DNA of 64,000 bases from Actinoplanes lutulentus. GTDB lineage: Bacteria > Actinomycetota > Actinomycetes > Mycobacteriales > Micromonosporaceae. The notes under the pieces were generated by a model. That model saw only the letters and a list, made by a program, of their open reading frames with translations. It made no database searches and was not told where the DNA came from. Position 1 is the stretch's first letter, and the number at the start of each line of letters is the position of its first letter. Shown here piece by piece: positions 43,696 to 53,539 of the stretch. The stretch is from assembly GCF_003259845.1 (NCBI RefSeq), contig NZ_QLMJ01000010.1, positions 1-64,000 of the forward strand. Reading direction: 5' to 3'. Position numbers and translations under genes: made by a program.

Positions 43696-44940
43696 GTGGC
43701 GGACGAGCTCACCGAAAGAGATCCTGCTCCCCGGGACGTCGAACCGTTCTGGTCCGGGGAGCCGGATCCCCCTGTTTCTCCGGTTGTTTCGTCGGCCGCT
43801 TCTTCGACTGATTCTTCTGCCGGCCAGGCTGTGCGGGTTCAACCTGGGGTGTACCGGCCGGGGGTTTCCGCGCCGGAGCCCGGGGTTCCGGCTCAGCGGT
43901 CGCCCTCGGCGGCCTCGCCCTGGTCACAGCCTTTGCAGCGGCCAGCGCCGTCCTCGGTGTCCCCTTCGGAGGATGATCCTTTTCCGGAGCTGGGTGACGA
44001 CGAGGGCGACTCGCCGACCGCTGAGGAGTTCGCCCGCCGCAGACTGGCGAAACCCACGCAGCAGACCGCAACCATGGGCGCCCGGGCGCTGCTGCAGCGC
44101 AGCACGCTGGGCCTCGTGAAGATCGCCCCGGGCAAGCGTGAAGTTGAGTACAAACAGGACGTCGACACGGTCCGGCGCAACTTCGGCGGCCTGCGACAGG
44201 TCACGATCGTGAACCCCAAAGGCGGCGCCGGCAAGACCGTCGCGGTGCTGCTGCTGGCGATGACTTTCGGACAGAAACGCGGCGGCTACGTTCTGGCCTG
44301 GGACAACAACGAAACCCAGGGCACCCTCGGAATGCGCGCGCAGCAGGACTTCCACTCCCGCACGGTCCGGGACATGATGCGCGATTTGCACCTGTTCCAG
44401 GGCGCGCAGGGCCGGGTCGGCGACCTGTCGCAGTACGTCCGCTCACAGGGCGAGGGCATGTTCGACGTACTCGCCTCCGACGAGTCCGCGACGGCCGGCG
44501 AAATGCTGACCGCCGGAGCGTTCGCCGAGATCCGCGACGTGGTGAGCCGCTTCTACAAACTGATCTTCGTGGACACCGGCAACAACGTCCGCGCCGAGAA
44601 CTGGCAGGCCGCCATGGACGCCACCGACCAGCTGGTGATCACCATGTCAGCCCGCAACGACTCCGCCGAAACGGCCGCCCGGATGCTCGACCACCTGGAA
44701 CAGAGCGGCCGCAAACGCCTGGTCCGCGAAGCCGTGACAGTCGTGACCATGCCCCCGACCCGCAAGGACATCGACCTGCCGGCAATCCAGCACCACTTCG
44801 CGGCCCGAACGAGGTCGGTCCTGCTGGCCCCTTACGAAAAGCTGATCGACTCAGGCGAGCCGCTCCGCTACAGCGCCCTGTCAACAAACACCCGAGACGC
44901 CTGGCTGAAGATCGCCGCAGCGGTAGCCCAGGGCCTATAG
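43696..44940 (+). CDS. ParA/MinD-type ATPase with long disordered N-terminus
   Basis: 414 residues. Residues 1-130 are Ser/Pro/Glu-rich and probably disordered. Residues 165-414 form a SIMIBI ATPase with deviant Walker A PKGGAGKT (174-181), FVDTGNN in place of the usual switch/Walker B, and TMPPTRKD near the base-binding region. This type resembles EspI/MinD-like ATPases linked to type VII secretion or polar growth, but no such genes are in the window. The partner is unknown. GTG start 65 bases after the previous gene. Confidence 0.78.
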   Translation: MADELTERDPAPRDVEPFWSGEPDPPVSPVVSSAASSTDSSAGQAVRVQPGVYRPGVSAPEPGVPAQRSPSAASPWSQPLQRPAPSSVSPSEDDPFPELGDDEGDSPTAEEFARRRLAKPTQQTATMGARALLQRSTLGLVKIAPGKREVEYKQDVDTVRRNFGGLRQVTIVNPKGGAGKTVAVLLLAMTFGQKRGGYVLAWDNNETQGTLGMRAQQDFHSRTVRDMMRDLHLFQGAQGRVGDLSQYVRSQGEGMFDVLASDESATAGEMLTAGAFAEIRDVVSRFYKLIFVDTGNNVRAENWQAAMDATDQLVITMSARNDSAETAARMLDHLEQSGRKRLVREAVTVVTMPPTRKDIDLPAIQHHFAARTRSVLLAPYEKLIDSGEPLRYSALSTNTRDAWLKIAAAVAQGL

Positions 44941-45096
44941 CCACCCCAACCAAACACCCACCACCCACCAACCGTCGCCCGCTGGCCGCCGCTGCCCGGC
45001 CGATGGCCGTCCGCCGCCCGCTGGCTGCCCGGTGCCCGGTGGCCGGTGGCTGCCCAGTGGCCGCTCGCGGGACGGCCGGTCGCCGGTGGCCGCCGC

Positions 45097-45143
45097 GATC
45101 TTGTGAGGTTTCGCCCGCCAATCGACCCGAACCTCACAAGATC
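45097..45143. repeat. ATCTTG-type palindrome 1
   Basis: Perfect 14-base inverted repeat GATCTTGTGAGGTT / AACCTCACAAGATC with a 19-base loop. Confidence 0.75.
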
Positions 45144-45190
45144 TGTGACGGCGAGCCGCCCAACCCCCACCGCCAACCGCCAAATTCGAA

Positions 45191-45238
45191 ATCTTGGCAA
45201 GCTGCGCCGCCGCCATGGCCACCCCGACTCGCCAAGAT
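45191..45238. repeat. ATCTTG-type palindrome 2
   Basis: Inverted repeat ATCTTGGCAAG / CTCGCCAAGAT with one mismatch and a 26-base loop. Confidence 0.55.
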
Positions 45239-45357
45239 CCGGCGTACAGCGGCGGCGACCCGAACATCCGCGTGCGCTGAAGGCTCGTCATGCGGACAGG
45301 GCTGGCCAAGGCTGAGGCTGAGGCAGTAGCCGAGGCTGGAGAACGTCGACCGGCGCA

Positions 45358-45402
45358 ATCTTGTGAGCTTCAACCGCCAATTCCGCCGGAAACTCACAAG
45401 AT
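45358..45402. repeat. ATCTTG-type palindrome 3
   Basis: Inverted repeat ATCTTGTGAGCTTC / GAAACTCACAAGAT with one mismatch and a 17-base loop; its arms are close to those of palindrome 1. Confidence 0.65.
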
Positions 45403-45630
45403 CTGCAAGCCGCCCCGCCCCGCCGCGCTGCGCCAGACACGAGCCCACCGTGTGCTCTCGACCCATGCGACACGAGCTCACCGTGCGCTCTCGACCCGTT
45501 CTACCTGACCCCGCGTCTATCACCTACGTCACGGGCGGCTGCGGCTGTGCGAGGGCGGTCGGCGCACGCGAAGTGCTTGTGCGTGCACCCACCGACCGCC
45601 GCCGCCTGCGCGGCCGGTAAAAAGCCGCGA

Positions 45631-45666
45631 AGCGTCAGCTCAAAGCGTCAGCTCAAAGCGTCAGCT
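45631..45666. repeat. 13-base tandem duplication across a stop codon
   Basis: AGCGTCAGCTCAA occurs twice in tandem and a third, partial copy (AGCGTCAGCT) follows. The middle copy contains the stop codon of the DUF3151 gene. Confidence 0.7.
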
Positions 45667-46070
45667 GCCGCCGGGTCGCTGTCCCTGAGGAACTGGGCAC
45701 ACCGGGCCGCCTCGTCCGCCTCCCCGATCGCCGCCGCGGCCAGCGACAACGCGTGCAAACACCGCAAAAAGCCCTGGTTGGCCTCGTGTGACCACGGCAC
45801 CGGGCCGTGGCCCTTCCAGCCGTTGCGGCGGAGCGAGTCCAGGCCGCGGTGATATCCGGTACGGGCATAGGCGTAAGCGGTGACCGTCTCGCCCTCGGCC
45901 AGCGCGCCGGACGCGAGTGGCGCCCAGGCAGCGCTGTAAGCGGGGAACCTGGCGGCAACCGCCTTGAAGGCCTCGACGTTGCCAGTCGCCGCTGCGTCGG
46001 CGAGTGCCTGGTCGGCCTCCGCGTCGGCGGGCAGGCGGGTGGCCGGAGGCTCGGGAAGGAGGTTCTGCAT
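45648..46070 (-). CDS. DUF3151 domain protein
   Basis: A 140-residue soluble protein: NLLPEPPATRLP near the start, AAWAPLASGALAEGETVTAYAYARTGYHRGLDSLRRNGWKGHGPVPWSHEANQGFLRCLHAL in the middle. This matches the actinobacterial DUF3151 family, often found near fba and of unknown function. The ATG at 46070 is chosen over a TTG four codons upstream; both have weak ribosome-binding sites. Its stop lies within a short tandem repeat, so the C-terminus may vary between strains. Confidence 0.88.
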   Translation of the reverse strand: MQNLLPEPPATRLPADAEADQALADAAATGNVEAFKAVAARFPAYSAAWAPLASGALAEGETVTAYAYARTGYHRGLDSLRRNGWKGHGPVPWSHEANQGFLRCLHALSLAAAAIGEADEAARCAQFLRDSDPAAADALS

Positions 46071-46117
46071 GACCTCATTCAACCCGTACCCGAGAGGTTA
46101 ATTCCGCAACGCGCAGA

Positions 46118-47110
46118 TCAGTCCCAGGCTTTTCCGAGGCGGAAGAGCCGGTCCGCGTACTCGATCTGGGTCTGCCACTCGGTCGGCCATGCACTCAGGC
46201 CGAGCGATGCGCCTGCGAATGCGCCTGCAAGGCAGGCGATGGAGTCGGAGTCACCGGAGGAGGCCGCGCCGCGGCCGACGACCGCGACCGGGTCGTCGGG
46301 TGAGATCAAATAGACATAGAGCGCGGTCGCGAGCGCCTCTTCGGCGATCCATCCGGCGCCGGTCGCGAGGCACGGGTCGCCGTCGTATTTGCCGGCCGCG
46401 AGCGCTTCGGTGACCCGGTCGAGCGCGGCCGCGCACTCGTCCCATCCGCGCGCGATGAACTCTTCCGGCGAGGTCACGGTGGGTCGCTGCCACAGCCCGC
46501 CGAGCCAGTCGCCGTGATAAACCTCGCGCTGCGAGACGCAGCGCTCCCGGAGCGCCTCAAGCAGGAGATTCGGCGCGAGGCCGTCTTTCAGCCACAGGCA
46601 TGCGTACGCCGTGAGCTCACTAGCCGCCAACCCAGTTGGATGACCGTGTGTGAGGGCCGCCTGGAGTTGAGCCGCACCCGAACGCTGGTCGTCGGTGAGG
46701 CCGGGGATCAGCCCGATCGGGGTGACCCGCATGTTCGCCCCGCAGCCTTTCGAGCCGGCCTGGGTGGCCTGGGTCCACGGCCGGCCGTCGGCGAGCGCGG
46801 CGCAGGCACGCAGGCAGGTCATGCCGGGTGCGCGGTCGTTCTCCGGGCTGGCCGCCCACTCCAGGAACCGGCGTCGCAGCACCGGCTCGAACGTCTCCGG
46901 TGTGATCGTGCCGCGCAGTTCGAGCAGCGCCTCGCCGACCGCGAGCGCCATCTGGGTGTCGTCGGTGACCAGGGCGGGTTCGCCTTCGAGCCGGCGTGGG
47001 CCGTCCGGGCCGTATTGGGCGACGATCTGCGCGTACTCCTGGAATTCGGTGGGCTTGCCCAGTGAATCCCCGTAGGCCAACCCGAAGAGCGATCCCGACG
47101 CAGCACGCAT
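46118..47110 (-). CDS. ADP-ribosylglycohydrolase family protein
   Basis: 330 residues. An ARH-type hydrolase that removes ADP-ribose from proteins or nucleic acids. The di-metal motifs are present: ASGSLFGLAYGDSLGKPTEF near the start, LVTDDTQMALAVGEAL (about residues 48-62) and SSGDSDSIACLAGAFAGA (about 284-301). It lies 47 bases from the DUF3151 gene on the same strand. The target is unknown. Confidence 0.92.
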   Translation of the reverse strand: MRAASGSLFGLAYGDSLGKPTEFQEYAQIVAQYGPDGPRRLEGEPALVTDDTQMALAVGEALLELRGTITPETFEPVLRRRFLEWAASPENDRAPGMTCLRACAALADGRPWTQATQAGSKGCGANMRVTPIGLIPGLTDDQRSGAAQLQAALTHGHPTGLAASELTAYACLWLKDGLAPNLLLEALRERCVSQREVYHGDWLGGLWQRPTVTSPEEFIARGWDECAAALDRVTEALAAGKYDGDPCLATGAGWIAEEALATALYVYLISPDDPVAVVGRGAASSGDSDSIACLAGAFAGASLGLSAWPTEWQTQIEYADRLFRLGKAWD

Positions 47111-47177
47111 GTGACAACTCTAGGTAGTCCGTCAACAAGGTGGGGTTCACGAACGGGTCTCGCACGCCACGCGCAAG

Positions 47178-48377
47178 ATGGACCACATGCCCGATCCGTT
47201 ACAGCCTGTCCTCGGTGGCGACGAGCCGTTCGACGCGACCGAGTTCGAGGTCGAGTCCCGCGCCGAGCTGGACGCGCTCCTCGCCAAGCACACCCTCGCC
47301 GGCCTGGTCGTTCTCGGCCTTCGCCTGGACCGCGACCCGCCGGATATGTCCGGTGTGGACGTGCACGACACGCTCTTCGTCGGCTGCGAGTTCAGCGGGC
47401 CGGACGTCGAGACCGATCTGATCCGGCGCGGCGCGCACGTGGTCCCGCCGCTGGACGGCCTGCCGTACGCCACCCACCCGGCCGTCCTCTACACCCCCGA
47501 GGACCTCGCTGCGGGGTTCGACGGGGCCGGGTTCGCCGGGATGTACGACACGGCCGTCTACGACCACTTCGTGGCGCACGGCGGTGCGGTGCCGGACATC
47601 CGGGAGGCCCTCGCGCAGCGGCTGCACGACGCCGGCATCGACAACGCGCTCGGCAAGGCGCTCGCGGCGTGGGCGAAGGCGCACGGGCAGGAGGGCGCGG
47701 TCGGGATCATGGGTGGGCACGCGGCCCCGCGTGGATCGTCGGCGTACCGGATGGCCGCCTCGCTGGCCCAGCGTCTGGCCGGGCAGGGGCGGCTGATCGT
47801 CACCGGAGGCGGTCCCGGTGTGATGGAGGCCGCGAACCTCGGGGCGTACTTCGCGTCGCGTACCCAAGAAGATCTTTCCGCGGCGATCGACGCGCTGGCG
47901 GAGGCGCCGCACTTCCTGGACCACGAGCCCTACACCGCGGCGGCCCTTTCGGTACGCGCGGCGTTCCCCTTGCCCGACCTGGACCTCGCAGGCCGGCTGC
48001 AGCACGGCGGCCTGGCCCTGCCGACCTGGCTCTACGGGCATGAGCCGGCGAACCTGTTCGCCGGGCAGATCGGCAAGTACTTCTCGAACGCGGTCCGCGA
48101 GGACTCGATCCTGCGCCTGGCCCGGGGCGGCATCGTCTTCGCGCCCGGCTGGGCAGGCACGGTCCAGGAGATCTTCCAGGCCGCGACGAAGACGTTCTAC
48201 GCGACTGACGGGCCGTCCGGGGCGTATGTGTTCCTCGGTGTCGAGCACTGGACCGCGCTGCCGGTGGCCGAGCTTCTGAGGCCGTTGCTGGCCCGCTCAC
48301 CGCACGGCGACCAGTCCGGCCTGATCGTGGTGACCGACTCGCTGGACGAGGCGACAGCGGCACTGATCCGTTCCTGA
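47178..48377 (+). CDS. LOG-like Rossmann nucleotide-binding protein
   Basis: 399 residues. An N-terminal domain of about 165 residues precedes a lysine-decarboxylase-like/LOG fold with AVGIMGGHAAPRGSSAYR, LIVTGGGPGVMEAANLGA and APGWAGTVQEIFQAA. In true LOG phosphoribohydrolases the second motif is PGGxGTxxE; here the second Gly is Trp (PGWAGTVQE), so substrate use may differ. ATG codons at 47178 and 47187 are both possible; neither has a clear Shine-Dalgarno. Confidence 0.83.
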   Translation: MDHMPDPLQPVLGGDEPFDATEFEVESRAELDALLAKHTLAGLVVLGLRLDRDPPDMSGVDVHDTLFVGCEFSGPDVETDLIRRGAHVVPPLDGLPYATHPAVLYTPEDLAAGFDGAGFAGMYDTAVYDHFVAHGGAVPDIREALAQRLHDAGIDNALGKALAAWAKAHGQEGAVGIMGGHAAPRGSSAYRMAASLAQRLAGQGRLIVTGGGPGVMEAANLGAYFASRTQEDLSAAIDALAEAPHFLDHEPYTAAALSVRAAFPLPDLDLAGRLQHGGLALPTWLYGHEPANLFAGQIGKYFSNAVREDSILRLARGGIVFAPGWAGTVQEIFQAATKTFYATDGPSGAYVFLGVEHWTALPVAELLRPLLARSPHGDQSGLIVVTDSLDEATAALIRS

Positions 48378-48412
48378 CAGACCTGCTGGCGGGCATGCCG
48401 CACACTGCGGTC

Positions 48413-48706
48413 ATGGCTAGCTTCGTGGTGGTCGTCTTCGCGATCGTGGCGGTGACGTTCTTCGTGTTCATGGGGGTCGTTGCGGTGCTCGTTTTCCGGG
48501 CCGCACGGCGAGGGCGCAACTACGGCCCGGTGCGGCACCGCCGGTCGCGGGGTCACGGTTCGTCGTGGCACTCGGACGGCAGCTCGTCGGACTCGTACGA
48601 CTACTCGGATTCCGGGAGCTCGTCCGACTCCGGCGGCGGCTGGGGCGGTTCCTCGGACTCCGGCGGCGGCGGGGACAGTGGCGGCGGTGGCGGAGGCGGC
48701 GACTGA
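48413..48706 (+). CDS. Small membrane protein with Ser/Gly-rich tail
   Basis: 97 residues from the ATG at 48413 (an ATG at 48395 would add six). It has one hydrophobic helix (SFVVVVFAIVAVTFFVFMGVVAVLVF), a basic patch (RAARRGRNYGPVRHRRSRGHG) and a tail of about 50 residues of Ser, Asp and Gly. A single-pass protein with a cytoplasmic low-complexity tail is expected. Function unknown. Confidence 0.6.
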   Translation: MASFVVVVFAIVAVTFFVFMGVVAVLVFRAARRGRNYGPVRHRRSRGHGSSWHSDGSSSDSYDYSDSGSSSDSGGGWGGSSDSGGGGDSGGGGGGGD

Positions 48707-48742
48707 CGGGATCTGATCAATCCCGGTGATCAATCCCGGTGA

Positions 48743-49267
48743 TCAAGCGATGTGGACCCGGCGCCAGTGGATCGTCGGAGGCAGGTCGGACTCCGGCACG
48801 TCGGTGATCCCGTTCTCGTCCATCGCGTTGTAGATCGCGAGGCGCGCGCCGTCGAAGAGGAATTCGACGGCGTGCAGCACGCGCGGCCGCCAGTCCGCCG
48901 ACGTGGTGTGCTCAATGATGTTGACGGCCCTCAGCTGCCGGCCACGGGCCTTGCGCAGAGCGGCGTTCGGGTCGGCGCGCCAGTCGAAGTGCTCGTACCA
49001 GTCGATCGGCCGGGCCATGTCGATGTGATCCCAGGTGATCGCACACTCATCGAATTTACGATGAGTAATCTCGACATGACTCAAACCAAAGTCGAGAATG
49101 ACCGGGCCGTCGGCGAACCAGCCCCGCTGAGCGACGTCCCACATGAGCCAGCTTGATCGCAGCTTCCGGCCGATGAGCCGCACAAACATATGTCTATGTG
49201 TCGCTGCGAGCGCTTCGGCATCGTGATGCCACTCGGGTTTCCAGCCTTCGATACCGAGCACGATCAC
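48743..49267 (-). CDS. Hypothetical protein, about 174 residues
   Basis: Not recognised. A soluble protein rich in Trp and His: VLGIEGWKPEWHHDAEALAA, KLRSSWLMWDVAQRGWFADGPVILDFG, WYEHFDWRADPNAAL, and a C-terminal strand-rich half. The open frame extends to 49414, where it overlaps the aldolase gene. GTG codons at 49267 or 49261 are the likeliest starts, but neither has a strong Shine-Dalgarno. Confidence 0.6.
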   Translation of the reverse strand: MIVLGIEGWKPEWHHDAEALAATHRHMFVRLIGRKLRSSWLMWDVAQRGWFADGPVILDFGLSHVEITHRKFDECAITWDHIDMARPIDWYEHFDWRADPNAALRKARGRQLRAVNIIEHTTSADWRPRVLHAVEFLFDGARLAIYNAMDENGITDVPESDLPPTIHWRRVHIA

Positions 49268-49371
49268 CGCCTCGCCGATCTTGACGTTCGATCGTACCCC
49301 TGCCTCTCCGTAACCCCGCAAGACAACAACGGCCGGTACCCGCGTACGGGGACCGGCCGATGCCGATGGGA

Positions 49372-50397
<1,026 letters not shown>

Positions 50398-50555
50398 CGG
50401 GCGCTCCTTGCTCTTTGGAACGGGAAGCAGAGGGCAGGACCGCGCTGTCCTCCAGCAGGCAGTATTCCGCAGTTGCGGTGCGTAGCGGAAATCACCCCGA
50501 AACTCGTCAGTAGAACCCGGCACATCGGGCTTAAAAGGCAAATAACCTTCAGGTC

Positions 50556-52094
50556 ATGTCCGTACTTCCCGGGCGGATCGTGACCACCGTGTCCGCGATC
50601 CTGATCACCGTCGGTGGTTGCCCGCTTCCGGCCATGGCAGCGCCGTCCTCGGCCACCATCGCCACCCACTTCCAGCAGCTCACCCTCACGCCCGGCGGCG
50701 AGCCACGGGACGCCCTGCTCTGGGGCGCGATCGGCGGCGCCGGCGATGCCGGCCTGGAGGTCGTGCGCTTCACCGTCGACTGGACCGGCATCGCGTCGTT
50801 CGCCGACGTCGAGCTGAGCCAGACGGGCAGCTGGATCATGCGCGACAACATCGCCACCGGCAGTGAATACGCCAGCACGCCGGCGGACGACGGCTGCAAG
50901 GTCAGCGGGACCACCGTCACGTGCAGCGTCCGGACCTGGATCGACAACGCCCTGCCACTGACCGGGCTCGGATACTTCGCCGTCGAGGCCAAGGCGGGCG
51001 CGGCCGCCGGCAGCTCGGGAGCCGTCCGGGTCACCGCGTCGGTCGGTGCCGGACCGGAGAGCACCAGCGAGTCCCTGGTACGGATCGGCGAAGGCGTGAA
51101 CCTGGTCGCTGAGGACACCGATCCGATCGATGTCACAGCCGGTGATACGACCGAGGTGGACGCCCGGGTCAGCAACGGCGGCAGCACCGTCGCCGACGGC
51201 GTGATGCTGTACCTCGGGGTCGACCGGGACGCACTGGCCGACACCTCGTACAGCAACTGCGAGTACGGCCAGGCGGTGATCTGCACCTTCGACACCCAGC
51301 TCCAGCCGAACCTCACCTACGCGCTCTCCGAGCCCATCGGCGTACGCACCCCGGCCGACGCGGCCTCCGGAAGCCGCCTGCACGGCGAGTTCACCTGGAC
51401 CACCGCGACCGAGTGGGACGACCTGAAGACGTCCCTGCCCGACGAGCTCCTCGACGTCGTCTTCGGGGACCTGCAGCCGGGCACCGGCGACGAGCTGACC
51501 CTCGGCCCGGCGACCACCACGGCCGGGGTCCCCCAGGTGGAGCTCACCGAGGACGACAACACCGTCGAGCTCACCGTCACGGTCGAGGACGGACCCGCCG
51601 CGGACCTCACCGCGATCGGCGCCAAGGTCACCGCCAAGGCGGACAGCACTGTCGACGTACGCGTCGGCCGGGTCAACAACGGTCCGGGGCGGCTCTATCC
51701 CGACCTGTTCGAGAACAACCGTCTGGGTACCAGCATCCGGCTTCCGGAGAACACCCAGCTCGTCGGAGTCGGCGACAACTGCTACACCGATGACGGCAAG
51801 GACGAGGACTCGGACTCGAACCGGCTCTGGTGCGAGAGCGACGCCGAGCTGGGAGCGGGCGACCGCGAATACTTCGATCTCGAGCTCCGGGTGGAGAAGT
51901 CCGGCAAGAACGGCTCGGTCCAGGCCTATGAGCTGAACGGCGACGGGAAGAACGACTCGGCCCCGATCGTGGTGACCGTGACCGGCGGTGACGACGATCT
52001 GCCGATCACCGGGCCGTCCGGGCTGCTGGCCATCGGCGCGTTTCTGCTGGTGCTGGGTGGACTAGGGCGTTATCTAGCCCGCAGCCGAGCCTGA
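50556..52094 (+). CDS. Secreted LPxTG-anchored surface protein
   Basis: 512 residues. A signal peptide (MSVLPGRIVTTVSAILITVGG to AMA) is followed by an extracellular region of beta-rich domains with Cys (GCKVSGTTVTCSV; NCEYGQAVICTF; NCYTDDGKD). The sorting signal LPITG at 482-486 precedes a hydrophobic helix and the basic end RYLARSRA, as needed for sortase attachment to peptidoglycan. No sortase is nearby. No enzymatic domain is recognised. Confidence 0.85.
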   Translation: MSVLPGRIVTTVSAILITVGGCPLPAMAAPSSATIATHFQQLTLTPGGEPRDALLWGAIGGAGDAGLEVVRFTVDWTGIASFADVELSQTGSWIMRDNIATGSEYASTPADDGCKVSGTTVTCSVRTWIDNALPLTGLGYFAVEAKAGAAAGSSGAVRVTASVGAGPESTSESLVRIGEGVNLVAEDTDPIDVTAGDTTEVDARVSNGGSTVADGVMLYLGVDRDALADTSYSNCEYGQAVICTFDTQLQPNLTYALSEPIGVRTPADAASGSRLHGEFTWTTATEWDDLKTSLPDELLDVVFGDLQPGTGDELTLGPATTTAGVPQVELTEDDNTVELTVTVEDGPAADLTAIGAKVTAKADSTVDVRVGRVNNGPGRLYPDLFENNRLGTSIRLPENTQLVGVGDNCYTDDGKDEDSDSNRLWCESDAELGAGDREYFDLELRVEKSGKNGSVQAYELNGDGKNDSAPIVVTVTGGDDDLPITGPSGLLAIGAFLLVLGGLGRYLARSRA

Positions 52095-52159
52095 CCCCGA
52101 GCCTGACACCGATGGCTATTTCGATCGCCTCATTTGCCGGTCGCTGACACGATCAGCGG

Positions 52160-53539
52160 GTGCTGCTCACCCTGACGACCACCCATCGGCCCGCGACCGA
52201 CCTCGGATACCTGCTGGTCAAGCATCCGGAGAAGGTGCACTCCTTCGACGTGCCCACCGGTACGGCGTACGTCATGTACCCGGAGGCGACCGAGGACCGG
52301 TGCACGGCGGCGCTGCTACTGGACGTCGACCCGGCGCGGTTGCGGGCGCAGCGGGACGCTTTCGAGCTGAGCCAGTACGTCAACGATCGCCCGTACGCCG
52401 CCTCCAGCCTGCTGGCCAGCGCGCTTTCCAAGGTGTTCCGCAGCGCCCTGCGTGGCGCGTCCAAGGACCGCCCGGACCTGGCCGCCCAGCCGATCCCGCT
52501 GGAGATCCGGGTGCCGGTGCTGCGCGGCACCACCGACCTGGTGACCCGCCTGTTCGCACCGCTCGGCTGGGCGGTGACGGCGACGCCGATCCCGTTCGAA
52601 CCGGAGATCGGCGGCGACAGCCGTTATGTCGACCTGCGCCTCACCGGTGTACTGCGGGTCGCTGATGCGCTCAACCACCTCTACGTGCTGCTGCCGGTGC
52701 TCGACGACGGCAAGCATTACTGGGTGGCCCCGGACGAGATCGAGAAACTGCTGCGCTCCGGCGAGGGCTGGCTGGCCGGCCACCCGGAGAAGGTGCTGAT
52801 CGCCCGCCGGTACCTGGCGCATCGCAAGTCACTGGCCACCTCGGCCCTCCAGCTGCTCGAAGCGGATCAGGAACCGGCCACCGAGGAGGAGGCCGAGCTT
52901 CCGGTGCAGCGCCGGGCGCCGCTCGCCGAACAGCGCCGGGAGGCTGTCCTTCTGGCGTTGACCGAGGCGGGAGCCTCACGCGTACTCGATCTTGGGTGTG
53001 GGGGTGGAGCGCTTCTTGCCGCGCTGCTGAAGCAGCGGGGTTTCACCGAGATCGTCGGGGCCGACGTGTCCAGCCGGGCGCTGGAACAGGCGGCCCGGCG
53101 GCTGCGGCTGGACCAGCTGCCGGAGCGGCAGAAGGACCGGATCAGGCTGATCCAGACGGCACTCACCTATCGTGACGACCGGCTGCGCGGCTTCGACGCG
53201 GCAGTGCTGATGGAGGTCATCGAGCACCTCGACGAGTCCCGGCTGCCCGCGCTGGAGGCGGCCGTCTTCGGTCACGCGCGGCCCGGCGCGGTCGTGGTGA
53301 CCACGCCGAACGTCGAGTACAACGTGCACTACGAAGGCCTGACCGGGATGCGTCACTCGGATCATCGGTTCGAGTGGACCCGCGCCGAGTTCGCCGGGTG
53401 GGCCGAGCGGGTCGCGGCCGAGCACGGTTACTCGGTGACGTTCCGGGGCGTCGGCGAGGACCACGAGACGACCGGCGCGCCCACTCAGCTCGCTCTTTTC
53501 AAGATCAACACCAGCGAGGGTACGGAGGTTTCCGCATGA
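52160..53539 (+). CDS. hen1: 3'-terminal RNA ribose 2'-O-methyltransferase Hen1
   Basis: Methylates the 2'-OH at a broken RNA 3' end before sealing, so the repaired RNA resists re-cleavage. 459 residues: an N-terminal bacterial-Hen1 domain (LTLTTTHRPATDLGYLLVKHPEKVHSF) that stimulates ligation by Pnkp, and a C-terminal methyltransferase. The methyltransferase has SAM motif VLDLGCGGGALLAALL and the metal-binding EVIEHLDESRL. The stop overlaps pnkp (ATGA). Confidence 0.95.
   Translation: MLLTLTTTHRPATDLGYLLVKHPEKVHSFDVPTGTAYVMYPEATEDRCTAALLLDVDPARLRAQRDAFELSQYVNDRPYAASSLLASALSKVFRSALRGASKDRPDLAAQPIPLEIRVPVLRGTTDLVTRLFAPLGWAVTATPIPFEPEIGGDSRYVDLRLTGVLRVADALNHLYVLLPVLDDGKHYWVAPDEIEKLLRSGEGWLAGHPEKVLIARRYLAHRKSLATSALQLLEADQEPATEEEAELPVQRRAPLAEQRREAVLLALTEAGASRVLDLGCGGGALLAALLKQRGFTEIVGADVSSRALEQAARRLRLDQLPERQKDRIRLIQTALTYRDDRLRGFDAAVLMEVIEHLDESRLPALEAAVFGHARPGAVVVTTPNVEYNVHYEGLTGMRHSDHRFEWTRAEFAGWAERVAAEHGYSVTFRGVGEDHETTGAPTQLALFKINTSEGTEVSA

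Larger units (their letters stand above)
44941..45647. other. Non-coding, palindrome-rich region
   Basis: No frame has convincing protein character. The first 130 bases are low-complexity CCGCTGGC / CCCGGTGGC-like sequence. Three ATCTTG...CAAGAT inverted repeats follow, and the end carries a 13-base tandem duplication reaching into the next gene. Confidence 0.65.

Noticed and set aside
45003..45523. Several overlapping frames of 85-129 residues in the palindrome-rich region.
   Set aside because: They encode low-complexity Arg/Pro/Gly strings created by the repeats and disagree with codon preference of neighbouring genes.
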